DNA of 64,000 nucleotides from Lolium rigidum (taxonomy: Eukaryota > Streptophyta > Magnoliopsida > Poales > Poaceae): NCBI RefSeq assembly GCF_022539505.1, contig NC_061511.1:31196620-31260619 (forward strand), given 5' to 3'. Shown one piece after another: positions 33,310 to 45,331 of this stretch. A program made the position numbers and the translations under genes. The first letter of the stretch is position 1. Every line of letters begins with the position of its first letter. Below the pieces are notes generated by a model. It had not been told where the DNA came from, made no database searches, and saw only the letters and a program-made list of their open reading frames with translations.

Positions 33310-34214
33310 ATGGAAAGTAACAATGAGCTTCTTATTCTATTTTCTGAGTTAAGACATGGATTGTTTGCTGCGAAAATTAAAAAACCTACGGAATCTTATT
33401 TGCATGCTAGTAGCAATGATATTAGTATGAACGCTTTGAACACCATTGTTGCTAATGATATGGAAAATTCTAAGCTTGGGGAAGCTGGTTTTGATGAGCA
33501 TGATATTTTTAGTCCCCCAAGCATTGAGGAGAAAATTTTCTTTGATGATACTTTGCCTCCTATTTATGATGATTACAATGATAGTGGTCTTTTGGTGCCG
33601 CCTACTATGGAGAGTAAATTTTATTATGATTATACTATGCGGGAAATGCACTTTGGCTCATAGGAGCATTTGCTCCCATTGTGTGAATCCACATTTCGAA
33701 GTGTCAAAAAATTCTAAACTAAATTTTTACATGTACATATAGACACTTTATGTTGGTACACAAATTTTCAAAAAAAGAAAACAATTTATGTGGCTCCTGT
33801 AAAAAAGACAAATTTTGATGATGTAACACGACTACGTATAACGCATTTTTTTGTCTTTTTTGTACACACCACATAAAATATTGTTTTTCCACGAAAACTT
33901 GTGCACGAACATAGAATGTCACGATGCACATCAAAAAATTTATGTCAATTTTTTTTAGCATTTTTAAAATTAATTTTTAATTATTTTGTATAATGGGAGC
34001 ATTTGCTCCTATGAGCCAAAACGCCACCTCCTATACTATGCCTCCTACACTTGATGAGAATAATAATGATAGCTACTTTGTTGAATTTGCTCCCACTACA
34101 ACTAATAAAATTGATTATGCTTATGTGGAGAGTAATAATTTTATGCATGTGGCTCATGACAAGAATGTTGTATGTGATAGTTATATTGTTGAGTTTGTTC
34201 ATGATGCTACTTAA
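33310..34214 (+). pseudogene. Element F ORF of unknown function, split by a MITE
   Basis: The frame starts MESNNELLILFSELRHGLFA and runs through an Asp/Tyr-rich stretch with repeated PP(I/T)...DDYNDSG-like phrases to 33654, where the MITE begins. After the MITE (from 34021) the same low-complexity style resumes: SYTMPPTLDENNNDSYFVEF, then a segment ending IVEFVHDAT and a stop at 34212-34214. No gag, protease or polymerase motif is visible. ORFs of this kind are familiar from Triticeae non-autonomous Gypsy elements, but I know of no assigned function. It lies where gag lies in element J. Without the insertion the ORF would be about 180 codons. Confidence 0.6.
33652..34020. mobile_element. 369-bp MITE inserted in the element F ORF
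   Basis: The ends TTTGGCTCATAGGAGCATTT and AAATGCTCCTATGAGCCAAA are perfect inverses over at least 20 bases. The inversion continues through GCTCCCA/TGGGAGC. The interior is AT-rich, with diverged internal symmetry and no coding capacity. Flanks (ATGCAC / ACGCCAC) give at best an imperfect duplication. Probably Mutator-type by TIR style. Confidence 0.8.
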
Positions 34215-36888
34215 AGTTATTATGAGAGAGGGAAACATGGTTATATGCATCTTAATAATATTAAGTTTCCCCTCTTTATGTTGAGAATCTTGAAATTGCG
34301 CTTGTGTTGCTTTTCTATGCTTGCCACTTTGTTCTTCATTAATTTATTTGTGTACAAGATTCCTTTTCATAGGAAGTGGGTTAGGCTTAAATGTGTTTTT
34401 AATTTGCTTCTTGATGCTCTCTTTTGCTTCAACTCTTCTTTCTTGCGAGAGTATCTTTGAAATTACTGAGCCCATCTTAATGGCTATAAAGAAAGAACTT
34501 CTTGGGAGATAACCCATGTATTTATTTTACTACAACAATTTTTGTTTTGTTGAGTCTTGGAAGTTGTTTACTACTGTAGCAACCTCTCCTTATCATGTTT
34601 TTGTGCCAAGTAAAGTCTCTATGTTAAAGTTGATGCTAGATTTGGATTACTGCGCAGAAACAGATTTGCTGTCTGTCACGAATTTGCGCAGAAGTCTCTG
34701 TAGGTAACTCAGAAAAATCTGCAAATTTACGTGTGTGATCCTCAGATATGTACGCAACTTTCATTAGTTTTCAGTTTTTCCGTTTGAGCAAGTTAAGTGC
34801 CCCTTCCAAATTTGTTTTTACGGACTGTTCTGTTTTTGACAGATTCTGCCTTTATTTCGCATTGCCGCTTTTGCTATGTTGAATGAGTTTATTTGTTCCA
34901 TTAACTTTCAGAAGCTTTGTGCAATGTACAGAAGTGTTAAGAATGATTGTGTCACCTCTGAACATGTGAATTTTTATTATGCACTAACCCTCTAATGAGT
35001 TTGCTTGATGTTTGGTGTGGAGGAAGTTTTCAAGGGTCAATAGAAGAGGGTGATATAATGTGATCAAGAAGAGTGAAAGGTCTAAGCTTGGGGATGCCCC
35101 GATGGTTCATCCCTGCATATTTTAAGAAGACTCAAGCATCTAAGCTTGGGGATGCCCAAGGCATCCCCTTCTTCATCGACAACTTATCAGGTCACTTCTA
35201 GTGCAAATATATTTTTATTCAGTCACATCTTATGTACTTTACTTGGAGCGTCTGTGTGCTTTTATTTTCGTTTTGTTATTTTCATTCTCTGAATAAGTTC
35301 ATCCTTGTGTGGGAGAGAGACACGCTCCGCTTTTTCATATGAACACTAGTGTTCTTCGTTTATGCTTTTAATGTTCAAGGGCGAAAGTTGATCGCTTCAC
35401 TTGTTGCTATTTGGTTGGAATTAGAAAATGCTTCACATGGTTTTGAATAACTTGATACTTGGCAATTGTTTTGAGCTCTCATATATCATGTTTAAGCTCT
35501 TGCATCATGTAGTTTAAATTTAGTAGTGGAGAACTACTGTAGAGCTTGTTGAAATTTGGTTTGCATGATTGGTCTCTCTAAGGTCTAGATATTTTCTGGA
35601 AAAGTGTTTGAGCAACAAGGAAGACAGTGTAGAGTCTTATAATGCTTGCAATATGTTCTTATGTAAGTTTTGCTGTACCGGTTTATACTTGTGTTTGCTT
35701 CAAACAACTTTGCTAGCCCAAAGCCTTGTATTGAGAGGAAATGCTTCTCGTGCATCCAAAACCTTGAGCCAAAACCCATGCCATTTGTGTCCACCATATC
35801 TACCTACTATGTGGTATTTCCTGCCATTCCAAGTAAATACTTCATGTGCTACCTTTAAACAATTCAAAAGCTATTATCTCTTATTTGTGTCAATGTTTTA
35901 TAGCTCATGAGGAAGTATGTGGTGTTTTATCTTTCGATCTTGTCATTTGCTTCTGACAGACTTTCACAATGGACTAGTGGCTCATCCGCTTATCCAATAA
36001 TTTTGCAAAAAGAGCTGGCAATGGGGTTCCCAGCCCCAATTAATTAACTTGCATTAATAATTCTCTTCACATGTTTTGCTCTGATTTATCAGTAAGCAAC
36101 TTAAATTTGCAAATAGACACTCCTCCATGGTATGTGAATGTTGGAAGGCACCCGAGGATTCGGTTAGCCATGGCTTGTGTAAGCAAAGGTTGGGGGGAGT
36201 GTCATCTAATAAATAAAACTAAAGTACATGTGTAAACAAAAGAGAAGAGGGATGATCTACCTTGCTTGGTAGAGATAACGTCCTTCATGGGAGCCGCTCT
36301 TGAAAGTCCGGTTGATAAGGTAGTTAGAGTACCCATTACCATTCGTTGACAACAACAAACACCTCTCAAAATTTTACTTTTATGCTCTCTATATGATTTC
36401 AAAACTTGAAAAGCTCTAGCACATGATTTAATCCTGCTTCCCTCTGCGAAGGGCCTTTCTTTTACTTTATTGTTGAGTCAGTTTACCTACTTCCTTCCAT
36501 CTTAGAAGCAAACACTTGTGTCAACTGTGCATTGATTCTTACATACTTGCTTATTTGCATTCATCATATTACTCTGTGTTGACAATTATCCATGAGATAT
36601 GCATGTTGAAAGTTGAAAGCAACTGCTGAAACTTATATCTTCCTTTGTGTTGCTTCGATGCCTTTACTTTGAATTTATTGCTTTATGAGTTAACTCTTAT
36701 GCAAGACTTTTTGATGCTTGTCTTGAAAGTACTATTCATGAAAAGTTTTGCTATATGTTATCTATTTGTTAGCAAACTATAGATCATTGCTTTGAATCAC
36801 TCCATTCATGTCATATGCTTTACAATAATGTTGATCAAGATTATGATGGTAGCATGTCACTTCAGAAATTATTTGTTGTTATCGTTTA
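34215..36888 (+). other. Element F 3' untranslated region
   Basis: About 2.7 kb without a supported gene. Segments 34550-35880 and 36420-36888 align by eye with the 3' UTRs of A, D, IK and J. The segment about 35890-36420 does not and is specific to F among the copies here. Confidence 0.5.
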
Positions 36889-36927
36889 CCTACTCGAGGG
36901 CGAGTAGGAACTAAGCTTGGGGATGCT
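36889..36927 (+). promoter_or_regulatory. Element F pre-PPT hairpin and polypurine tract
   Basis: CCTACTCG-AGGG-CGAGTAGG (36889-36908) is followed by AACTAAGCTTGGGGATGCT and the LTR start TGATACGTCTC at 36928. Confidence 0.7.
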
Positions 36928-38424
36928 TGATACGTCTCAAACGTATCTATAATTTCTGATGTTCCATGCTAGTTTTATGACAATACCTACATGTTTTGTT
37001 CACACTTTATATCGTTTTGATGCGTTTTCCGGAACTAACCTATTGACGAGATGCCGAAGTGCCAGTTCCTATTTTCTGCTGTTTTTGGTTTCGAAATCCT
37101 AGTAAGGAAATATTCTCGGAATTGGACGAAATCAACGCCCGGCATCTTAGAATCACACGAAGCTTCCCAGAACACCCGAGAGCCACCAGAGGAGGGCCCT
37201 GTGGGCCCCAGATGATAGGCTGGCGCGGCCAGGGGGTGGGCCACGCCCCCCTACAGTGTCGTCGCCTCGTCAGCCCTCCGACTCCGCCTCTTCGCCTATA
37301 TAAAGGTCCCTGACCTAAAACATCGAGACGAATAAGCCACGGTACGAGAAAAGTTCTAGAGCCGCCGCCATCGCGAAGCCAAGATGCGGGGACAGGAGTC
37401 TCTGTTCCGGCACGCCGCCGGGACGGGGAAGTGCCCCCGGAAGGCTCCTCCATCGACACCACCGCCATCTTCATCACCGTTGCTGTCTCCCATGAGGAGG
37501 GAGTAGTTCTCCCTCGAGGCTGAGGGCTCTATCGTAGCTATGTGGTTAATCTCTCTCTCTGTACTCCAATACAATGATCTCATGAGCTGCTTTACATGAT
37601 TGAGATCCATATGATGAGCTTTGTATCGCTACTAGTTATGTGCTACTCATGTGATGTTATTGAAGTAGTCTATTCCTCCTGCATGGTGTAAAGGTGACTA
37701 GTGTGTGCACCGTGTGGTTCTTGTCGTAGGCTATGATCATGATCTCTTGTAGGTTGTGGAGTTAATTGTCATTATGATAGTATTGATGTGATCTATTCCT
37801 CCTTTCATAGTGTAATGTGGACAGTGTGTGTGCTATGTTAGTTCTTGGTTTATTTTGCAATGATCTATTATGCTCTAAGGTTATTTAAATATGAACATCG
37901 AATGTTGTGGAGCTTGTTAACTCCGGCATTGAGGTGCTCTTGTAGCCCTACACAACGACTGGTGTTTGTCATCCAACAAAAGAGTGTATGTAGCACATAT
38001 GAGAAGAAGTATTTATTATGCGATCAATGTTGAGAGTGTCCACTAGTGAAAGTATGATCCCTAGGCCTTGTTTCCAATACGCAAACACCGTTTACTTACT
38101 GTTCGTTGCATGTTTACTCGCTGCCATATTTTATTCAGATTGCTATTACCACTCATATACATCCATACTACTTGTATTTCACCATCTCTTCGCCGAACTA
38201 GTGCACCTATACATCTGACAAGTGTATTAGGTGTGTTGGGGACACAAGAGACTTCTTGTATCATGATTGCGGGGTTGCTTGAGAGGGATATCTTTGACCT
38301 CTTCCTCCCTGAGTTCGATAAACCTTGGGTGATCCACTTAAGGGAAAACTTGCTGCTGTTCTACAAACCTCTGCTCTTGGAGGCCCAACACTGTCTACAG
38401 GAAAAGAAGCGTGAGTAGACATCA
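36928..38424 (+). repeat. Element F 3' LTR (1497 bp)
   Basis: Starts TGATACGTCTCAAACG and ends GAGTAGACATCA. A strong TATA box, CTATATAAAGG, lies at 37296-37306 after the GC-rich block. Two diverged internal repeats (TCTATTCCTCCT...GTGTAA at about 37669 and 37792) are present. It is the only LTR of this subtype in the window. Confidence 0.85.
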
Positions 38425-39296
38425 CGCAACACCAGTGATTCCGGCGCCAACGTGGAACCTGCACAACACAATCAAACTACTTTGCCCCAACTTAACAGTG
38501 AGGTTGTCAATATCACCGGCTTGCTGAAAACAAAGGATTAAACGTATGGTGTGGAGAATTATGTTTGCTTGCGAGAAAACAATAGAGAACAATGATTGCG
38601 ATAGGTTGTATTTCAGATGTAAAAGAATGGACCGGGGTCCACAGTTCACTAGTGGTGTCTCTCCAATAAGATAAATAGCATGTTGGGTGAAAAAATTACA
38701 GTTGGGCAATTGACAAATAGAGAAGCATATACATATCATGATGACTACTATGAGATTTACTTAGGGCATTACGACAAAGAACATAGACCACCATCCAGAC
38801 ATGCATCTATGCCTAAAAAGTCCACCTTCGGGTTAGCATCCGCACCCCTTCCAAGTATTAAGTTGCAAACAACAGACAATTGCATTAAGTACTGTGCGTA
38901 ATGTAAACAATACAAATATCCTTAGACAAAGCATTGATGTTTTATCCCTAGTGGCAAGAGCACATCCACAACCTTAGGGGTTGCTGTCACTCCCCCAGAT
39001 TCAATGGAGACATAAACCCACTATCTAGCATAAATACTCCCTCTTGGAGTCACAAGTATCAACTTGGCCAGAGCCTCTACTAGCAACGGAGAGCATGCAA
39101 GAACATAAATAACATATATGATAGATCAATAATCAACTTGACATAGTATTCCATATTCATCGGATCCCAACAAACACAACATGTAGCATTACAAATAGAT
39201 GATCATGATCATGATAGGCAGCTCACAAGATCTAAACATGATAGCACAAGAGGAGAAGACAACCATCTAGCTACTGCTATGGACCCGTAGTCCAAG
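38425..39296 (-). repeat. LTR fragment G1 (A/D/J-type LTR, minus orientation)
   Basis: Begins inside the LTR at CGCAACACCAG (about 150 bp of the LTR end missing, where element F abuts) and stops at ACCCGTAGTCCAAG. The rest of the LTR, including the GC-rich promoter block, is missing. No internal region or partner is present. Confidence 0.85.
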
Positions 39297-40172
39297 AGGA
39301 GAAGCACCATGACTACGGGTCCATAGCAGTAGCTAGATGGTTGTCTTCTCCTCTTGTGCTATCATGTTTAGATCTTGTGAGCTGCCTATCATGATCAGGA
39401 TCAACTATTTGTAATGCTACATGCTGTGTTTGGTGGGATCCGATGAATATAGAATACTATGTCAAGTTGATTATTGATCTATCATATATGTGTTGTTTAT
39501 GTTCTTGCATGCTCTCCGTTGCTAGTAGAGGCTACGGCCAAGTTGATACTTGTAACTCCAAGAGGAGTATTTATGCTCGATAGTGGGTTCATGCCTCCAT
39601 TGAATCTGGGACGATGACGAAAGTTCTAAGGTTGTGGATGTGCTGTTGCCACTAGGGATAAAACATCAATGCTTTGTCTAAGGATATTTGTGTTGATTAC
39701 ATTACGCACCATACTTAATGCAATTGTCTGTTGTTTGCAACTTAATACTGGAAGGGTGCGGATGCTAACCTGAAGGTGGACTTTTTAGGCATAGATGCAT
39801 GCTGGATGGCGGTCTATGTTCTTTGTCGTAATGCCCTGATTAAATCTCATAGTGATCATCATGATATGTATATGAATCTTTATTTGTAAATTGCCCACCT
39901 GTAATTTGTTCACCCAGCATGCTATTTATCTTATTGGAGAGACACCACTAGTGAAGTGTGGACCCCAGTCCATTCTTTTACATCTGAAATACAATCTACT
40001 GCAATCTCTGTTCTCTGTTGTTCTTCGCAAACAAACATCATTTTCCAACCATACGTTTAATCCTTTGTTTTCGACAACGGCTGAGATTGACAACCTCACT
40101 GTTAAGTTGGGGCAAAGTATTGTGATTGTGTTGTGCAGGTTCCACGTTGGCGTCGGAATCACTGGTGTTGCG
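38425..40172. repeat. About 0.86-kb inverted repeat made of two LTR fragments
   Basis: Arms 38425-39292 and 39311-40172 with an 18-bp spacer. The arms differ at numerous scattered bases (for example CAATCAAACTAC against the complement of GTATTGTGATTG), so they derive from two LTR copies. Confidence 0.85.
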
Positions 40173-40320
40173 CCGCACTACACTCCTCCACCAACAACCT
40201 TCACGTGGCCCTTGACTCCTACTGGTTCGATAACCTTGGTTTCTTACTGAGGGAAAACTTGCTGCTGTACGCATCACACCTTCCTCTTGGGGTTCCCAAC
40301 AGACGTGTGCTTCACGCGTT
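39311..40320 (+). repeat. LTR fragment G2 (A/D/J-type LTR, plus orientation)
   Basis: Begins at GACTACGGGTCCATAGCAG, the same LTR position at which G1 stops but on the other strand, and runs to the LTR end region (GTGTGCTTCACGCG). It forms an inverted repeat with G1. Confidence 0.85.
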
Positions 40321-40498
40321 ATGATGGAGCAAGTCTCATGAGACGCGGTCATGTAAAGTTAGCTCGGCCCGCTTCATCCCACCATCCCGCAAGATGCAAA
40401 GTACACATAACTAAAGACAATAAAAGCATCAACGCCCACAAATCCATATTGTTCTACTCATGCAACCAATCTATGCATAGACACGGCTCTGATACCAC
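40321..40498 (-). mobile_element. Leader fragment of a BARE/WIS/Angela-like Copia element
   Basis: Lies directly inside the LTR end at 40499, with the PBS next to the LTR. Composition and phrases fit the untranslated leader of this Copia group. It is truncated at about 40321 against LTR fragment G2. No gag-pol remains in the window. Confidence 0.65.
40485..40497 (-). promoter_or_regulatory. Copia primer-binding site (initiator tRNA-Met type)
   Basis: The minus strand reads TGGTATCAGAGCC one base from the LTR end (CCCAACA on the minus strand). This is the standard PBS of plant Copia elements and fixes the orientation as minus. Confidence 0.9.
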
Positions 40499-40919
40499 TG
40501 TTGGGATTCGTAGCATAGAAAACAAATATTTTCCTACCACAAGAACGAATAACAAGCCAAGATCCAAACTAGAAGATGGTAGAAACGAGAAGATCATGAG
40601 ACTAACCCTCAAAAATTCCAAAGCCTACGAGATTAGATCTCGTTGTTGATGTAGTCGATCACTTGCCGCTTTCAAAAGCGCGTAGAAGATCTTGACGGTG
40701 GCATAGTCGGGCAGCACCTCCGTACTCGGTCACACGTTCGGTGTTGATGACGACGTCGTCCTCCCCGTTCCAGTGGGCAACGGATGTAGTAGATCCTCCT
40801 CGAAATCCCGACAGCACGACGGCGTGGTGTCGGTGGTGGTGGAGATCTCCGGCAGGGTTTTGCCTAAGCACTACGGGAGAAGTGGGAGGAGGGGGCAACT
40901 AGGGTTTGGGGAGAGGGGG
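40499..40919 (-). repeat. BARE/WIS/Angela-like LTR, 3' portion
   Basis: The plus strand starts TGTTGGGATTCGTAGCATAG (LTR terminus ...CCCAACA on the minus strand). It stops at the GGGGG target site of element IK and continues at 58304. Confidence 0.8.
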
Positions 40920-42498
40920 TGATACGCGTAGATGCAAACGTCTGTTGGGAACCCCAAGTGGAAGGTATGATGCGTATAGAAGCAAGTTTCCCTCAGTATG
41001 AAACCAAGGTTATCGAACCAGTAGGAGCCAAGAAGCACGTGAAGGTTGTTGGTGGAGGAATGTAGTGCGGCGCAACACCGATGAAACCGGCGCCAACGTG
41101 GAACCCGCACAACACAATCAAAGTACTTTGCCCCAACGTAACGATGAGGTTGTCAATCTCACCGGCTTGCTGAAAACAAAGGATTAAGCGTATCGAGTGG
41201 AAGATGGTGTTTGTTTGCAAAGAACAAGTAAAACAGTAGAATATATTCAGATGTAGAAGAATGGACCGGGGTCCACAGTTCACTAGAGGTGTCTCTCCAA
41301 TAAGATAACTAACATGCTGGGTGAACAAATTACAAGCGAGCAATTGACAAATAAAGATTCAATACATATCAATGATGATTACTATATGATTTAATCAGTG
41401 GCATTACGACAAAGTACATAGACCGCTATCCAAGCATGCATCTATGCCTAAATAATCCACCTTCAGGTTATCATCCGAACCCCTTCCCGTATTAAGTTGT
41501 AAACAACAGATAATTGCATTAAGTATGGCGCGTAATGTAATCAACACAAATATCCTTAGACAAAGCATCAATGTTTTATCCCTAGTAGCAACAAGACATC
41601 CACAACCTTAGAACTTTCCGTCACCGTCCTGCATTAAATGGAGGCATGAACCCACTATCGAGCATAATTACTCCCTCTTGGAGTTACAAGTATCAACTTG
41701 GCCGAGCCTCTACTAGCAACGGAGAGCATGCAAGAACATAAACAACACATATATGATAGATTGATAATCAACTTAACATAATATTCTATATTCATCGGAT
41801 CCCACCAAACACAACATGTAGCATTACAAATAGATGATCTTGATCATGTTAGGCAGCTCACAAGATCTATAACAATGATAGCACAAGCGGAGAAGACAAC
41901 CATCTAGCTACTGCTATGGACCCATAGTCCAAGGATGAACTACTCACGCATCAATCCGGAGGCGGGCATGATGATGTAGAGCCCCTCCGGTGATGATTCC
42001 CCTCTCCGGCAGGGTGCCGGAGGCGATCTTCTGAATCCCCCGAGATGGGATTCGCGACGGCGGCGTCTCTGGAAGGTTTTCCGTATCGTGGCTCTCGGCA
42101 CGGGGGTTTCGCGACGGAGGCTTTAAGTAGGCGGAAGGGTAGGTCGTGGGGCCACACGAGGTGGCGACACAACGAGGCCGCGCGGCCAGCACTCGGGCCG
42201 CGCCGCCCTAGCGTGTCGTCGCCTCGTGGCCCCACTTCGTTTCCTCTTCGGACTTCTGGAAGCTTCGTGTAAAAATAGGCCCCTGGGCGTTGATTTTGTC
42301 CAATTCCGAGAATATTTCCTTACTAGGATTTCTGAAACCAAAAACAGCAGAAAACAGCAACTGGCACTTTGGCATCTTGTTAATAGGTTAGTGCCGGAAA
42401 ATGTATAATAATGCTGTAAAGTATGTATAAAACATTCAAGTATTGTAATAAAAGTAGCATGGAACATAAGAAATTATAGATACGTTTGCGACGTATCA
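40920..42498 (-). repeat. Element IK 3' LTR (1579 bp)
   Basis: Starts TGATACGCGTAGATGC and ends TTTGCGACGTATCA. Its first 90 bases share special variants (AAGTGGAAGG, GCGTATAGAAGC) with the LTR fragment at 55563. Its last bases and its GC-rich block share variants with the LTR at 56710-58298. Confidence 0.88.
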
Positions 42499-42537
42499 AG
42501 CATCCCCAAGCTTAGTTCCTACTCGTCCTCGAGTAGG
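42499..42537 (-). promoter_or_regulatory. Element IK polypurine tract and hairpin
   Basis: The minus strand reads CCTACTCG-AGGA-CGAGTAGG, then AACTAAGCTTGGGGATGCT, then the LTR. Hairpin at 42518-42537. Confidence 0.7.
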
Positions 42538-43702
42538 TAAACGATAACACAAATAATTTCTGAAGTGACATGCTACCAACATAATCTTGATCAACATTAT
42601 TGTAAAGCATATGAGATGAATGGAGTGATCTGAACAAAAGATTGCTAACAAAGATAATGACTAAACAAATAAATCATATAGCAAAAGTTTTCATGAATAC
42701 TACTTTCAAGACAAGTATCAATAAGACTTGCATAAGAGCTAACTCATAAGCAATAAATTCTAAGTAGAATGCATTGAAGCAACACAAAGGATGATTAAGT
42801 TTCAGCGAATGCTTTCAACTTGTAACATGTATATCTCATGGATATTTGTCAACATAGAGTAATATAACAAGTGCAATAAGTAAACATGCAAGAATCAATG
42901 CACACGAGTTAACACAAGTGTTTGCTTCTAAGATAGAAAGAAGTGGGTAAACCGACTCAACATAAAGTAAAAGAATGGCCCTTCGCGAGGGAAGCATGGA
43001 TTACTATTTTTGTGCTAGAGCTTTTGTTTTGAAAACATAGAAACAATTTTGTCAACGGTAGTAATAATTCATATGTGCTATGCATAATACTTCCTACAAG
43101 TTGCATGTCTCATGCATAGAGTACTAATAGTGCTCGCACCTTGTCCTACTTAGCTCGGAAACACGGATTATCATCACATGACATATGCTTCAACCAAGTG
43201 TCACAAAGGGGTACCTCTATGCCGCCTGTACAAGTGTCTAAGGAGAAAGCACGCATTGGATTTCTCGCTTTTGATTATTCTCAACTTAGACATCCATACC
43301 GGGACAACATAGACAACAGATAATGGACTCCTCTTTTTAATGCTTAAGCATTCAACAATAGTTAATATCCTCATAAGAGATTGAGGTTGTATGTCCAAAC
43401 TGAAACTTCCACCATGATACATGGCTTTAGTTAGCGGCCCAATGTTCTTCTCTAACATATGCATACTCAAACCATTTGATCATGAAGTCCACTTACTTCA
43501 GACAAGACGAACATGCATAGCATCTCACATGATATCCAACAAAGATAAAGTTGATGGCATCCCCAGAAATATGGTTACCGCTCAACAAGCAACTTATAAG
43601 AATTAAGACACATAACTACATATTCATCACCACAATAGTTTTTAAGCTATTTGTCCCATGAGCTATATATTGTAAAGGTAGAGGAATGAAATTTTAAAGG
43701 TA

Positions 43703-43707
43703 GCACT
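43703..43707. repeat. Target site duplication of element J, left copy (GCACT)
   Basis: GCACT precedes TGATGCGCG at 43708 and is repeated at 51822-51826 directly after GACGTATCA. Confidence 0.93.
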
Positions 43708-45292
43708 TGATGCGCGTAGATGTACACGTCCGTTGGGAACCCCAAGAGGAAGGTGTGATGCGCACAGCAGCAAGTTTTCCCTCAGAAAGAAACCAAGGTT
43801 ATCGAACCAGTAGGAGCCAAGAAGCACGTGAAGGTTGTTGGTGGAGGAATGTAGTGCGGCGCAACACCAGGTGAAACCTGCGCCAACGTGGAACCTGCAC
43901 AACACAATCAAAGTACTATGCCCCAACGTAACGATGAGGTTGTCAATCTCACCGGCTTGCTGAAAACAAAGGATTAAGCGTATCGAGTGGAAGATGGTGT
44001 TTGTTTGCAAAGAACAAGTAAAACAAGTAGAATGTATTCAGATGTAAAAGAATGGACCGGGGTCCACAGTTCACTAGTGGTGTCTCTCCAATAAGATAAC
44101 TAACATGCTGGGTGAACAAATTACAAGCGAGCAATTGACAAATAAAGATTCAATACATATCAACGATGATTACTATGTGATTTAATCAGGGCATTACGAC
44201 AAAGTACATAGACCGCTATCCAGCATGCATCTATGCCTAAATAATCCACCTTCAGAGTTATCATCCGAACCCCTTCCAGTATTAAGTTGTAAACAACGAG
44301 ATAATTGCATTAAGTATGGTGCGTAATGTAATCAACACAAATATCCTTAGACAAAGCATCAATGTTTTATCCCTAGTAGCAACAAGTACATCCACAACCT
44401 TAGAACTTTCCGTCATCTGTCCCAGCATTTAATGGAGGCATGAACCCACTATCGAGCATAATTACCCCTCTTGGAGTTACAAGTATCAACTTGGCCAGAG
44501 CCTCTACTAGCAACGGAGAGCATGCAAGAACATAAACAACACATATATGATAGATTGATAATCAACTTAACATAATATTCTATATTCATCGGATCTCGCC
44601 AAACACAACATGTAGCATTACAAATAGATGATCTTGATCATGTTAGGCAGCTCACAAGATCTATAACAATGAAAGCACAAGCGGAGAAGACAACCATCTA
44701 GCTACTGCTATGGACCCATAGTCCAAGGATGAACTACTCACGCATCAATCCGGAGGCGGGCATGATGATGTAGAGCCCCTCCGGTGATGATTCCCCTCTC
44801 CGGCAGGGTGCCGGAGGCGATCTCCTGAATCCCCCGAGATGGGATTCGCGGCGGCGGCGTCTCTGGAAGGTTTTCCGTATCGTGGCTCTCGGTACAGGGG
44901 GTTTCGCGACGGAGGCTTTAAGTAGGCGGAAGGGTAGGTCAAAGGGCGTCACGGGGGGCCCACACACTAGGGCCGCGCGGGCCCCCCCTTGGCCGCGCCG
45001 CCCTAGCGTGGCGGCGCCCCGTGGCCCCACTTCGTCTCCCTTTCGGTCTTCTGGAAGCTTCGTGTAAAAATAGGTCCCTGGGCGTTGATTTCGTCCAATT
45101 CCGAGAATATTTCCTTACTAGGATTTCTGAAACCAAAAACAGCAGAAAACAGCATCGGCGCTTCGGCATCTTGTTAATAGGTTAGTGCCGGAAAATGTAT
45201 AATAATGCTGTAAATTATGTATAGAACATTCAAGTATTGTAATAAAAGTAGCATGGAACATAAGAAATTATAGATACGTTTGAGACGTATCA
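43708..45292 (-). repeat. Element J 3' LTR (1585 bp)
   Basis: TGATGCGCGTAGATG to GAGACGTATCA. Differs from the partner LTR mainly by one- or two-base indels (for example ACCAGGTGAAACC here against ACCGAGTGAAACC). Confidence 0.92.
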
Positions 45293-45331
45293 AGCATCCC
45301 CAAGCTTAGTTCCTACTCGTCCTCGAGTAGG
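45293..45331 (-). promoter_or_regulatory. Element J polypurine tract and hairpin
   Basis: Same arrangement as in IK; hairpin CCTACTCG/CGAGTAGG at 45312-45331 on the minus strand, then the AAGCTTGGGGATGC tract. Confidence 0.7.

Larger units (their letters stand above)
33146..38424 (+). mobile_element. Element F: Athila-related non-autonomous retrotransposon lacking its 5' LTR
   Basis: CATCA, which matches the end of its own 3' LTR, is followed by AGCTATTTTC, a perfect tRNA-Asp-type PBS, an unusual ORF broken by a MITE, a 3' UTR related to those of A, D, IK and J, a hairpin plus polypurine tract, and a 1497-bp 3' LTR (36928-38424). The 5' LTR is gone except for a few bases. The LTR is of a clearly different subfamily from those of A, D, IK and J (good match only near the start). 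On its right it abuts the LTR fragment at 38425, into which it was probably inserted. Confidence 0.8.

Noticed and set aside
40499..40919. A separate Copia LTR unrelated to the LTR at 58304-59634
   Set aside because: Opposite termini of one LTR group, the same orientation, a shared GGGGG junction and a summed length of about 1.75 kb show it is a single LTR split by IK.
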